DNA of 64,000 nucleotides from Theristus sp. LFF4_11 (taxonomy: Eukaryota > Nematoda > Chromadorea > Monhysterida > Xyalidae), in assembly GCA_030248135.1 (NCBI GenBank), contig JASANC010004997.1, positions 62,001-126,000 of the forward strand, given 5' to 3'. The notes beneath the pieces are model-generated. The model worked only from the letters and a program-made list of their open reading frames with translations, did not search any database and had not been told where the DNA came from. This document shows positions 1 to 11,193 of this stretch, piece by piece. The translations under genes and the position numbers were made by a program. Within the stretch, counting starts at the first letter, position 1. Each line of letters starts with the position of its first letter.

Positions 1-305
1 AACGTAAAAAAGAAAAGTCAAAACTAGTGTTCAAGATAGTGCTGAGGTCAGCTGTGACTGTACAGAGTGCAGACCATCGAAGAAAATACTTCCAAGTACG
101 ATTAGAATTTCAAACAAACTTTACTCACATTCACAACCAATCAGTGATCTCCCAGAATCATCCAGACAAAAATAAAAATCTTTCCCACGTCTTCAACAAC
201 ATCTTGCCGACAGACAAACCAAAAAACAAAACAAAATGAGCATTGATGATACAAAAGAATCAGACACAAGAGGGCAAAAAATCACGACTAAACTACAAAA
301 ATCAT
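1..305. other. 3' flank of XPC, no gene seen
   Basis: This is A+T-rich sequence downstream of the XPC stop codon (XPC is on the - strand). One short open frame (27-239, +) has no recognisable domain or coding-like composition. I see no RNA gene or repeat here. Confidence 0.5.
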
Positions 306-3300
306 TCAGAGCGTAAATTGATGCTTCGCCCGCGGCCACATCGCCTCTTCAGTCGAATCGTCTTGTGCATTCACGACGGATGGTGAGGCGTTTCCATCCA
401 ATTCAGCTTCGTTTGTGTCCTCACTGTCGTCTGAAGCATCCAACACGTCTCCACTGGTCTTGCTCTTCTTCGCTTGCGATTTCCGCTTGTGCGACTTTTT
501 GTTATGTTGCGGCTGAAATGTGTTTCATGAATTCCTAAATGTCACAACACCTCCACGATTGCGGTGTACTGACCGTCCGGAATCGTGGAAAATTATCAAA
601 AACAGAATAAAACAAAATAAAAAAGTTAGGGAACTTTTGGATGCTCGTGTCTGGTGATAATTGTGTTCACCGTCTTTGAAAATAATACCAGACAGATTTA
701 GGCCGATGTTTTACGGCTGTTTGCTAAAACTGGCCGAGTCTGTACGTTGCATAAAGAATTTGGAATCGAATTTGAAAGGTTTAGAATTTCAACTGAAACT
801 TTCAAATCAGCACTTGAACGAATGAGAAAGACCCCTCATCGATGTCAAATTACCAATTGACACTTTTACCACAACACTTTTTTAGAACTTGCCAAAAACT
901 TGCGATCAACACGTTGCTTCAACAGAATTCCTTTGATCAAGCGTTTCCAGTTTTCAATGGCGCGCTCTTGAGCTTTCTGAATGAAAAACGGCAAATCTGA
1001 TTGTGTTGATTGGCTATGGTGTATAATCAGGAGGAATCAAATCAGTGGATCACAAAAAAACAACAACAAAAGGAAAAACAATAAACGCTGATTAAATTTG
1101 CACAAAGCGCGATTACAAACTGGACAATACAAGTGGTAGAGTCCTAGTCTGAAGACTATTGCACACGCAAAACACACTTTGTTACATGTGTGCAGAGCAA
1201 TATCGCATACGTGCCTGTGCGTTTGTTTCCGGACTGTGCAACATTAGACCAGAAATCACGAATGTGCACGGTCTTCAGACAAGGACCTTCCACCAATACT
1301 GACATCATTTGCCTGTCCGTCTGACCGATCCCAATCAGCGCCCTTTACCTCCTTCAAATATTCGGCACGTCGCGCTTCCGCTTCCTCCCAAGCGGACACC
1401 AACGCTTGCTCGTGCTCGCTACACACCAAGAAACCGTCTTGTCTGGAGAAAAAACTCGTTTTTGTTTGTTTGAATCGTTTTAATTGAGACAAACTGTTAA
1501 AAACGTCGATAATGGAATTTGGTTGAGCCGATATGATCGCTCAATGTGACCGTTCCACAGAAATTAAAAATGAAGTGGGACGATTTCAAAGAAATGCAAC
1601 TTTTAAGGTACGGTTTACTCCTGTGATTGTGTTTAACTACAAAGGGTGGTACAATTTCATCTCTGGGTATCAGTCACAAACGGCCTATAAACGTGTTCGT
1701 CGGCTCCTAGCCATCCACGGAAGACAGCCACCTTGCCATAGCAGCCGAAAAAATTCGCTCCCCATCCCCGCAAATCAAGCAAGACCAGTTTGATAAACCC
1801 CAATAGCCGCACAATACTACAATATACGTATCTAAGTGCTCGTTTACTTGCATCGCGATTCTCCACTATCGATCCAACCACCCATTACCACTGACCTCGA
1901 CAAAAACACGCCCTAAAAACAACAACAACGCACACTGGCAGGTTGCGCCCGCTGCGGAACTCCCAGTCGGTGACTACTGGCACGCAGTCAACGTCCAGTC
2001 TCTTCGCGACGTCCAAGAGTCGCGGCAGCCGCAGATGCACGGTGCCGGGCGGCTGCATGCACGGTTGGTACAGCTCAACGTTGCCGTACTGGTTGCGCGG
2101 GATGACGCCCTGAACAGGGTTTAGGTTGGTTGTTGCCTTGTGGTGTAATGCGGGAAAAAGTTAAAAAGGAGATTGGTGGTGGTCGCCTTGGTTCTGACGA
2201 TTTACACGAGCTACGAACAGTAACACCAATCAATCACCAGAGCACCGTACTGTGCTTTGGTACCGCACACATGCTGTTCAGAGTCATACAGTTTTATCGG
2301 AGTTTCCTGCTTTTTGCGAAATAAAATAAATGAAAAACCACAGCTGAAGCAAAACTTCACAAAACACATGACCGATGGTGTTTTGAGGAGCAGGTTCTGG
2401 TCGCACTATTGCAACTCAACAGTCGAACTCTAAATTATAGGGAATCAGCTGATTGGTTGGTGGTCACGTGTCATGCATGCTTTCAGTACATGCATTGCTG
2501 TGGAGCGTCGTCTGTCGTTCTGTACAGAACGCATGCATGCACGTGAGTGACATGACCACCAACCAATCAGCTGATTCCCTATAATTTAGAGTTCGACTGT
2601 AAACTAACATCAACGGGCGGTCTCGGCACGAACTGCTCCGTCTGCCAGAACCCGAACAACGGCAGTGGACGGTCTTCTTGTTCGCTCTTCGGCACACCCT
2701 GTTTTGGGCGCCCCTTCACGATTTTGTACGGCTCTTCGCTTGGCTGAAATAAAAAAAAACCGTTCCGAAGTCTATCAGAGTCGCAAATACAATTTGTCGA
2801 TATAACATTCAGTTGTTTGAAAATTTGGAAAATACAATGTAACTGAACGTAAAGCGGCATTCATGAAGCAGGATTTAGTGATGCGGTCGCTACAAACTGA
2901 AAATGCGGTCACAGCACTGGTGGTGACACGAAAACAGACAGCACTGTAATGCGGTATGGGGGAGGGCTCGGTCGAGCGGGGGGAGGGGGGAGAGAGGATG
3001 TGGATGTGATGATTGGCCAAAAGTGTGCGCGAGAGGAAGCAAGCGAGGCGGTCACTAAATACTGCTTTGAATGCTCCTTCACGGATGATGCAGCACACAC
3101 AAAACGGAAATCAGGCCAATCAACACCTTGACTTCTCGTGCCTTCTTCAGCCAGCCCTCCCGATTGTGCAAGAGGTGCACCGCAGCGCGCGGGTACACCG
3201 CCATCCCGCGGCAGTAGCCGACCGGACGCACGTCCGCGGGGTAAAGCGCCTCATACTTCAACAGATCCCGCTCTAGCGCGTATCTGTCAAAACAATGGTT

Positions 3301-6300
3301 TTTTTTGTTTTTCTAATTTTTATTTTTACATTTTTACAGATTGACGCAAGCGTAAAGTGAGAGTGAAGTGAAGCCAGGCAACATTATACCGAACGAATGA
3401 AACATTTCATTCAGTCAATGTGACATGACCCAGCCAAAAGATACTGGGTTTATTGTGTTGTGTGCGCAGAAAAAAACAGCGATACAAATACGCGACCGCA
3501 ATGTGCAGAGTTAAAGTTTGATTGTTTAAATATGTCACTTTTGCATGACAGTGAGAACTAAAGTATCGAGTTTGGTTGAAAGCATACGTCTTATATTTGT
3601 GGCTGAATGTGTTTTTGCTACTTCGATTCGGTTGGTTCTTCTTTCTCGAGCTCTGTATTGTGGAAAAAGGGTGACATCTGACATATCTAAACAAACATAC
3701 TGTACCACACAAAATCGACAAAAAAAACGAAATTCCAGACGCAACTCACAGTGGATGGTGTTTGTACTCGGACACCACAGTGGGCAGTGGTGCGTTCTTC
3801 AGTTTGTCTAAAAAAATGCGACCCTTCAACGTTGTTTGGTCGATTTGACACACATTACGTTACGCTGGCCCGCAGAGTTAGCAAATAGCAACTGCCAAAA
3901 ATCATACGAAACTGGGGACACAGCATAGTCACAAAAACCGGTGGGTTTCGAGAAACGGACGGCTCACCATAACGTGGACCACCTTCGCCACGAGAGAGAC
4001 CTAAGTTCTGCTCTGTCCGAAAGGCACCAGTGCCCTTAAGCGGCATTCATGAAGCAGTATTTAGTGACGCGTTGCTGTGTTAAAACATGGCTACGAATCA
4101 TAAAATACTGCTTCATGAATGCGCCTTTAGTCCGTTCTGCGTGATTGAATCTGACTGCCATATTCACGAATCGAAATTCTACAAAACAAAAAAAATCAAC
4201 CGCAAACCGAACCAACCTTCCATCTGCATGTCCTCCAATCGCTCGCGGAGTCTGTGACGGTCAGCGCGAAACAGCCGCACTGTCGCGTGCCACCAGTCGT
4301 CTTCCGTTCGCAGACGTCGCACATTCGGCGTCAAGAAACGCGCTCCGAGGTAACGAGCGGTGACGTCATGCACAACGCCGTCTGCAACGAATGACGTTTC
4401 GTTTGGCGATTTTAAAGTTGTCTTTTGATTTGGATGATTGTAACTTAGTGGCCATCGGAAAAAATCGTTACCATCGACTAGCGGTGTGTGTGTTTTATAG
4501 GGCTCGTGTACTATTCCGGCCCGCGAAATTCCGGCCCGTAGAATTCCGGCCCGCTCATTCCGGCCCGAAGAATTCCGGCCCGAAGAATTCCGGCCCGGAG
4601 AATTCCGGCCCGGAGAATTAGCCAGCAAGAACAATAATAAACCACACGAAGTGATTTTTGGTAAATAAATTCTTAAGTGATTTTTTATTTTTGTTTAGAA
4701 CTTGCTTGCAGTGACTTGTTGTAGGTTCCTAATCCTAAGCCAAGCCTTTTTGATAAGGTAAAAGGGTCACAAATCCAGTTCATGATAAAATTTTTTTAAA
4801 ATTTAGTTGTAGTTTCTTTTTTTCCAAAAGGTTTCACTTTCCAAAAAAGCAAACAGGACGAACATCATTGAAAATACACTGTAACATGTGAACATCGATA
4901 TTTTTCTTTTATTATTTCATTACCAAAATCACTTCGTGTTGTTTAATATTGTTCGTGCTGGCGAAAATTCTCCGGGCCGGAATTCTCCGGGCCGGAATTC
5001 TTCGGGCCGGAATTCTTCGGGCCGGAATGAGCGGGCCGGAATTCTTCAGGCCGGAATTAGCAGGCCGGAATTGTACCCCCCCGTTTTATAGTGATCTTTC
5101 TATTTGTGCATTTGTGATCATGGATGAAAAGTGCACAATACAACGAAACTGATTGACTGCAGCGACATTCCTGCTCAACTCACACACAAACCACTGCACA
5201 ACACCACATGCCACACCAACCGTTATCACAGGCGAGAACATAGTGAATCGGCGGCGTGCAGAGCTTCTCAAACGCATGCGGCGTGTCCAGTATTTCATTG
5301 GTGACATTCTCCTGCGCGTAGTGCACGCAGACACCTGTGCAAAAAAACTCGATTTTGTGGATGGCCAACGTGTCATTGGCTGAAAGAATGCAATGCCTCC
5401 ACAGTCCAAGTCTGACAACGTCTGATGCATGTCGGTTGTTGTTGTACAGGGTGAGCCAAAAAAAGGTTCCAATTCTAAAATGCTCTCACTGGCTTGTGCT
5501 AAGTTGTTTCGAGCTGAAAATTGGAACACTATTAGAGAACTTTTGGAGGTTTTTCTGACCAAATTTTTGTCATGGTATGTTGCCCCTATCACTCACTACA
5601 GCAAAATATCCGGAAAATATGAAAAATCGACAAATGTTGTAAAATGCAGAGGGTTGATTTAACTGTAACAAAGATCAAAAGAATGAACGTTGGTGACAGC
5701 CCGAATGTTCACAGCACAAAAAAGATGAAAAAAGCAATATGAGTTTAAAGCAGCTTAGAAATGCCGAATGCTGAGTTGCATTTGAACAGTTTTTGATCAC
5801 TCCAATGTTTCACTTCAAGTCTGAGTGTGCGTAAGCGGTTCTGCTCAGAACAGATGCTGAGTTTCCTGCTTTTCGCGAAATAAAATGGATGGATGGATGG
5901 ATGGACAGATGCGAATTTATCTTTTCAAATCCAATTGTTTTTTTTTCCTTTTTAATACACAAAATTTGCCACTCTGATATTTTTACCATAGCAGACTGGT
6001 TGTGTTTTTGTGCAGTGAGAGATGCACTTCCATTTTCAGTCTTTGCTGCCATCATGGTTAAGTGGACGGTAGAGCAGCGAGTCTGGTCTGCCAATTGGTG
6101 GGAACATGCGAATAACTTTTCTACAGTGGTTCGGCAATTTCGTAAAAGATTCAATTTGACACCGCGTGACGATACATCAGTTCAGAAGATCGTTTATGAG
6201 CAATGATAAACAGTGAGATTATGAATGAACAGTGTTTTTTGTCAAAAATTGCTATTTTTTGAAAATTACACTGTAAAAATGAACTTACGTGTAAGCCAAA

Positions 6301-9300
6301 AAATTTTTGATCACAAAAAACTCCCAAAGTGTTCTAACAAGTGTTCCAAATTTTAAAACACGGGGTCCCTTTGTTACAGCTCTCTGCATTTTCACAACAT
6401 TTGTCGATTTTTCATGTTTTCCAGATATTCTTCTGTAGTGAATGATAGGGGCAACATACCATAACAAAACTTTGGTCAGAAAAACCTACAAATGTTTTCT
6501 AATAGTGTTCCAATTTTCAGCTCGAAACATCTTAGCACAAACCAGTGAGAGCATTTTAGAATTGGAACCTTTTTTTTGGCTCACTCTGTATATGTGTGAT
6601 TGCGACTGTTCAAATGCAAGATCATTGTATTCTGATCAAATCAAACCAAATAAAACAAATGACAGACAAGTTTAGTGTGCGTTTCGATTTTTACGGCTTC
6701 AGATACGCGCAGACAGACAAGGTCTTCAGACAAGGACTTTCATTACCGCTGTCAATTTGGTGAATGCAACCAGCCGTGACGTGACGGCATTTACGCGGCA
6801 CTTTGGACAAAACCAACCAAGTGGGAAGCACCACACAAATGTTTCGAAAAATTACTCAAATATTTTTCCAAAAAAACGCACAAATCCATCGTTCTTCGGC
6901 CTCCAAATACACTTCAGCCCAATAGTCGCATTTCGGTGGCGGCTCACGCTCCGGTTCGGGTTTTTCCGTTTTCTCGTTTTTGCCAGCGGATTTCGGCTTC
7001 TTTGCTTTCGTCTTCGTTGTATCGGCGCTGGTTTCCTTGAAAATTTAGCCAAATTGTGTGTATAGTTCGGCACTGCGTTTCGGCTTGCTCCACTTTTTTG
7101 AGTGAATATTGTTATGCTGATCTGTACACATAAATGAAAAGATTGTAAGCTGAACTGTACACATAAACGAAACCCAGGCAACTCGCTGATTGGTCACCAC
7201 GCCACACCCAATAAGAAGCATGCAAGGTACGCAGATATGGCAGTTTTGTACTGCAGGCTGCAGCAGCCAACCAGCAAGCTGTCCCCATTTGACTGGTGTG
7301 TTCTACTCTGCTTTGTTTAAACAAAACACAACAAACTTCGTTTGTAACTGTTGTCGGTTCGATTTTGATGGCGACGGGTTGAACGGAGCTAACCAGTCGA
7401 GCTTGCAAACCGGCTGCGCGCGCCAGCGATACAAAAATCTGGCAGAATTTGCAAAATATTCACGGTGGCAATATGAAATATACCATTAAATATAGGTTTA
7501 TTTCCATATCATTTACACTTAGCTAATTGGTTGGTGACCGCCCGTGACGCATGCATTGCTGTGCGGGCGAGACTCCGCCTCCACAGCAATGCCTGCAGTC
7601 TGCACAGCAATGCATGCATCACGTGGTCGGCAACAATTCAACGAATTTTGCACACACTATACATAGGAATAAACTGTACAGTAAAACCGCTCTAAAATCG
7701 TTGTCAAATGGTAAGTTTCCAAGCTTGTAGAAACGTACAGCAGCCATGTGCAGGTAGCTGGTGACCATGCGTGTGTTGAACATCAGCAGAAGTTCGTGCA
7801 ACTGCAATCATGAACACTCATAAACATAAACATATGAGAGTCATAGTCAGAGTCAAACGCAGATTGAAAACCACAAATCAAGCATCCCCTAAACGTCTTT
7901 CTAACAGTTCCTTCTCTCCCAATTTGATTATAGCAAAATCAGCCAGTCCAGAAGTAGGTTTACCACGAGTCGTGTCTCATCTCGTCATTTGTCTCGTCTC
8001 GTGAAACACCTGTATCACGTGACAATCGTACCTGGTTGGTAGCATGCTATCTAGTGGTCTGTACTGCACTGATCCACTGTGAACCTATGAAGTACGGTTG
8101 CCACAAGCCCTGTATCGTCTAATTTCGTGTGGAAACCCAGTCTCGCAACCTCCCACGAAATGATTTGAAAACGCTAACCCTCAGACTGCGCGGCTCTCGT
8201 ATGAACGGTTTGAACGTAACGGCCGTCCGAAACCATTTCACGAATCGGCGTACTATTGACAAAGTGCACTGAGTGTTGAACTCTGCGAGGAAACCGGAAG
8301 GCACCAACGACATTGCGACGGCCTTGATCAGGCAATTGTTGCACACGGCTGAGAGGTGACGCACGCGGGCGATGTAGCACAGGAGATGGGCCTGAGAGAT
8401 GACATGGTTGAGACTGTTGATATTCGAAACGACAAAACATGGAAAAACTGAACAGGTAATGTTATAAAACATAAAACTGGAATGAAAAAAAATGAAATGA
8501 TAAAAACATTGAAAATAATCAAACGCATACACCGAAACACGGTTTGCTACAGTTTGGCCGCAATCGAAACATGCACATGTACGATTGTAAAGATGTGATG
8601 ATTGCAACCAGAATATTCAAACCAAAAAACACTGATTGGCTGAACCGTGGTGGCTTCGCCCAACAAAAAACACCAGCAAATCCCGCCGAACCTTGTGCAA
8701 ATCAGCGCGCACATCCTTTCGAAATCGATTGATCTCACGTCGCAGGAACGTTTCGACGTATTCCTCGCATTTACTGAAAAAAAACTAATTTTCCTAGCCT
8801 GCACAGTGTAAAACCGTCGTTCTTATTATTCGCTGATTGGCTGAATTTGCGTCAAAAACGGCTGACGGCAGAAACGTGATTTGAGAAACTGAAAAAAAAC
8901 AACAACGAACGTTCTCTTTCGCTGTTTAGTGAGTGTGATTTCAATTGTCTGCTGTTCCGTGTCACGATTGCCATTTTGAATCCCAGATGGTCCCGGGATG
9001 CTTGCGGAGTCGTGGTGGGGCACCTCTTCCCAGTCGGACTCCTCCGAATCGGACATGAGCAATTTCTTTGGGCTTGGCCGTTTCACTGGCGACTTTTGCA
9101 CCGTTTGTGCGTTTTCTTGGTTTCGAGATTTCTTGCTTTTTTCGGTTTTCGATTCTGATTTGGTGTCGTTAGAATTTGGTAGTTTGGCATCTGAAGTTTT
9201 CGTTTGTGGTCGTTTTGATTGCACCGGCGGTGTTTTCTTTGATTTCTTCGCTTTGGTTATCGTTTGTTCGGTTGATTGATCATGATGGAGCTCATCAGAT

Positions 9301-9566
9301 TTTCGTTTCTTTTCCGTTGTCGAAATCGTTTTCATTGAATTAGTCTCCGAAGAACGTGCATTTTCAGCGATATCACTTTTCTGTTTTCTCACATTTCTTC
9401 GTTCTAATTCTGTTTCGCTTTTCTTTTCACCAGAAAAACTTTTGACGGAAGTCACTGTCTTTGTGTTCTTCATTTTAGCCGGAATTTGTTTGGTTGAAAT
9501 TGTGGGGTTGTCGTCTATTTTTCCATTGACCAACTGTGCGCGGCGACGAGTCCGTGGTGGTGACAT
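306..9566 (-). CDS. XPC: XPC, nucleotide-excision-repair damage sensor (14 exons)
   Basis: XPC detects helix-distorting DNA lesions in the nucleus and, with RAD23 and centrin, starts global-genome nucleotide excision repair. Exons I placed (all phases agree): 8911-9566, 8692-8773, 8179-8391, 7739-7801, 6882-7035, 5221-5334, 4217-4381, 3750-3807, 3127-3283, 2609-2743, 1934-2109, 1349-1442, 878-976, 306-512. This gives about 790 residues; the human protein has 940. The N-terminus is basic and disordered and ends in the family motif [11 protein letters not shown] (near residue 180). A split transglutaminase-like fold follows (about 220-430, including [15 protein letters not shown]). BHD1 is near 490-555 ([24 protein letters not shown]), BHD2 near 555-600 ([15 protein letters not shown]) and BHD3 near 600-690 ([24 protein letters not shown]). 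The last exon keeps the WP-KHQF-L ending seen in vertebrates. The disordered insert inside the transglutaminase-like fold is much shorter than in vertebrates. Several introns carry transposons. The exon 1 donor (GTTCGT) is the weakest junction. Confidence 0.93.
2278..2335 (+). repeat. Retroposon D 3' end (copy 1)
   Basis: A segment containing CAGTTTTATCGGAGTTTCC and ending in a CGAAATAAAAT-like tail. The same segment recurs at 5845-5907, 16903-16965 (reverse) and 44850-44935, and two of those copies run into GGAT repeats. A shared 3' end with a simple tail suggests a retroposed family. This copy lies in the XPC intron upstream of exon 11. Confidence 0.5.
2420..2599. mobile_element. MITE-A copy 1, beside the XPC exon 10 donor
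   Basis: A palindromic element of about 180 bp. Its terminal inverted repeats begin CAGTCGAACTCTAAATTATA and the right end is the exact reverse complement. A TA dinucleotide follows it. The core is rich in GCATGC and CACGTG. The outer end lies about 9 bp downstream of the XPC exon 10 splice donor, so the intron starts with the donor and then enters the element. Confidence 0.85.
2850..3090. mobile_element. MITE-B copy, long and diverged form
   Basis: Left end TAAAGCGGCATTCATGAAGC and right end close to the reverse complement (CACTAAATACTGCTT near 3053-3070). About 150 bp of unrelated sequence lies between them, which is longer than in the other copies. It sits in the XPC intron between exons 9 and 10. 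Confidence 0.55.
4036..4131. mobile_element. MITE-B copy
   Basis: A near-perfect hairpin of about 96 bp with ends AAGCGGCATTCATGAAGCAG and its complement, and a core that reads GTGTTAAAACA. It lies in an XPC intron between exons 7 and 8. Other copies are at 2850-3090, 14588-14668, 43579-43680, 55138-55213 and 55983-56078. Confidence 0.8.
4501..5082. mobile_element. Foldback transposon with tandem-repeat arms
   Basis: A 582-bp element in the XPC intron between exons 6 and 7. Left arm 4501-4663 and right arm 4921-5082 are inverted copies. Each arm is built from seven tandem units of about 14-15 bp with the core ATTCCGGCCCG, followed by a unique inner piece. The units vary in their last bases, and the order of variants is almost the same in both arms. 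A 9-bp direct repeat, GTTTTATAG, flanks the element (4492-4500 and 5083-5091). The middle (4664-4920) is A+T-rich and encodes nothing I recognise. The design and the 9-bp duplication resemble Drosophila FB elements; this copy must be non-autonomous. Confidence 0.85.
5845..5907 (+). repeat. Retroposon D copy 2 with GGAT repeat
   Basis: It contains GAGTTTCCTGCTTTTCGCG followed by an AAATAAAAT tail and about five GGAT units. It is nested inside mariner-like element 1, so it inserted later. Confidence 0.5.
6053..6205 (+). pseudogene. Mariner-like transposase N-terminal remnant
   Basis: An open frame of 50 codons starting [11 protein letters not shown] and ending in a stop after VQKIVYEQ. The spacing (W-T-EQR, then [13 protein letters not shown]) resembles the N-terminal helix-turn-helix of insect-type mariner transposases (DUF4817-like). 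No catalytic DDE/D part follows, so it is a remnant. Confidence 0.6.
7515..7630. mobile_element. MITE-A copy 2, truncated
   Basis: It holds the core of MITE-A (TTGGTTGGTGACCGCC, ATGCATTGCTGTG, CACAGCAATGCATGCATCACG). Both outer ends with the CAGTCGAAC terminus are missing or decayed. It lies in the XPC intron between exons 4 and 5. Confidence 0.6.
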
Positions 9567-9645
9567 TTTTTGTTTCAGTTTAGAAAATCTAAAAGTTTGA
9601 AAAAAACCATGATCAGGTCGGTTCTGAACATTCGAAATGATAATA

Positions 9646-10795
9646 CAGGGTGTCCCAAAAAAAACATAACAAAAGTAAATGGCTCGTGCGGCCACTGGTT
9701 GCACGTGAAGCCGTGAAATTTGAAACACTTTTAGAAAAAAGGAACACATTTTGTGTGTCCAAATTTTATCCCGAAACTCCACTCCACTTTTTCAATAACA
9801 TTTCAGCAGAAATACGTAAAAGCTCAAAAATCACCTAACTTCAGCATTTTGACTCAGGATAATCATCGTTGTCGTCATCGAGATTCACATACTGTATGAC
9901 AGTGGCGCAAGTTCATCTTTAGCTTCGTCTTCACTGATCTCATCAGATTTTCCCTCTCGACCCTTTAGTTTCACTTTTTTCAGCATCCCAATGTCTTTTT
10001 CATTGTTCTCAATGATTGCCGACATTCGATGTTCGAAATTGATAAGCAATTCTGGTGCAGCGCCCGATCATCGTTGATTTTTTGCACACCACTGCGAATT
10101 TTGGTTTTCAAATTGTCGAAAATGTTGGGCGCCGAACGGTACACAATTTCCTTCAGGTGCCCCAACCCCATAAGTCAAGAGGAAAATTGAAACAAGTGCG
10201 CGAGTGGCTGTCGGCGTCGTTCGGTGACCGCTGGATCGGCCGCATCGGCAGAATTGAATGGCCCGAGAGGAGTCCGGACATGAAGCCTTTGACTTCTGCG
10301 TTTGGGGGCATCTGACGGATAATGCGGGACATTTTCGGCGCCCACCACTGCAGCGGTGTGAGAAAAAATCATCGATGATCGGGCGCTGCACCAGAAAGTG
10401 ATCATCAGTTTCAAACATCGAATGTCGTCGTTCATTGAGAACAATGGAAAACACATTGAGCAGCCGAGAAACATGAAACTGAACGACCCGTGGTGAGCAT
10501 GAACATGATGACATCAGTAAAGTTGAAGCTGACGATGAGCTTGTGCCACTGCCAGATGAGATTCTCGATGACGACAATGATGTTTATCTTGAGTCAAAAA
10601 ACTGAATTTAGGTGATTTTTGAGCTTTTACGTATTTCTGCTGAAATGTTATTGAAAAAGTGGAGTTTCGGGATAAAATTTGGACACACAAAATGTGTTCC
10701 TTTTTTCTAAAAGTGTTTCAAATTTGACGGCTTCACGTGCAACCAGTCGGCCGCACGAGCCATTTACTTTTGTTATGTTTTTTTGGGACACCCTG
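9646..10795. mobile_element. Mariner-like element 2, tail-to-tail inverted structure
   Basis: About 1150 bp with ends CAGGGTGTCCCAAAAAAAAC and complement, flanked by TA. The arms extend as an imperfect palindrome for roughly 450-490 bp on each side, leaving a short centre. The + strand from the centre into the right arm keeps a mariner transposase C-terminal motif (DRWIGR and WPERSPDMKPL, near 10220-10290). The left arm is an inverted copy of that 3' end (for example KEIVYRSAPNIFD on the - strand near 10130). The 5' part of the transposase is absent. It lies between STAMBP and XPC and makes up most of their 1.6-kb gap. Confidence 0.8.
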
Positions 10796-11193
10796 TACAG
10801 TTTTGAATAAAATTCCACCATCGAAACGCCACACTTTTGGTGGGCAAAAGTTAATGAAAAAACTTTTTGGTTCTCAGATAAGAGACTTCGTTGGAAGGAC
10901 TCTGATATTCTGACAAACAAGCCACGATCACAACACAAAATGTAACGAATCGCTCACAATAACGGTAATAGTTTTTATTCAATCAGTGGACTGGTCGTGG
11001 ATGAGAATTGAGATAAATAGTTTCTTCTGGCTGACATAAAAATATAAACGACTTTTTCACCAACATGAATAAAACCGGTAGCGTTCAAAAAAAATCAACA
11101 ACGAGACAAAGCAGTCGAAGCATTGCGTTATAAGAACAATCACGAAACTGAACATCTGCAAAATTGGAGCTGAATGGTGAAATCAAGTCACCG

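Larger units (their letters stand above)
5447..6588 (+). mobile_element. Mariner-like element 1 with long inverted repeats
   Basis: About 1142 bp flanked by TA on both sides. The ends read CAGGGTGAGCCAAAAAAAGG and its complement. The inverted repeats extend imperfectly for roughly 200 bp (to about 5655, and from about 6380). The interior holds a short remnant of transposase (6053-6205) and a nested copy of retroposon D with a GGAT repeat (5845-5907). It lies in the XPC intron between exons 5 and 6. Confidence 0.8.

Noticed and set aside
4391..5152. Open frames made of repeated Arg-Asn-Ser-Pro-Gly or Pro-Glu-Asn-Ser-Gly units
   Set aside because: They are translations of the tandem repeats in the foldback element arms, not genes.
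8826..8910. Extension of XPC exon 1 past 8911
   Set aside because: The open frame continues to a stop, but XPC homology jumps to the exon at 8773, whose phase fits only a donor at 8910.
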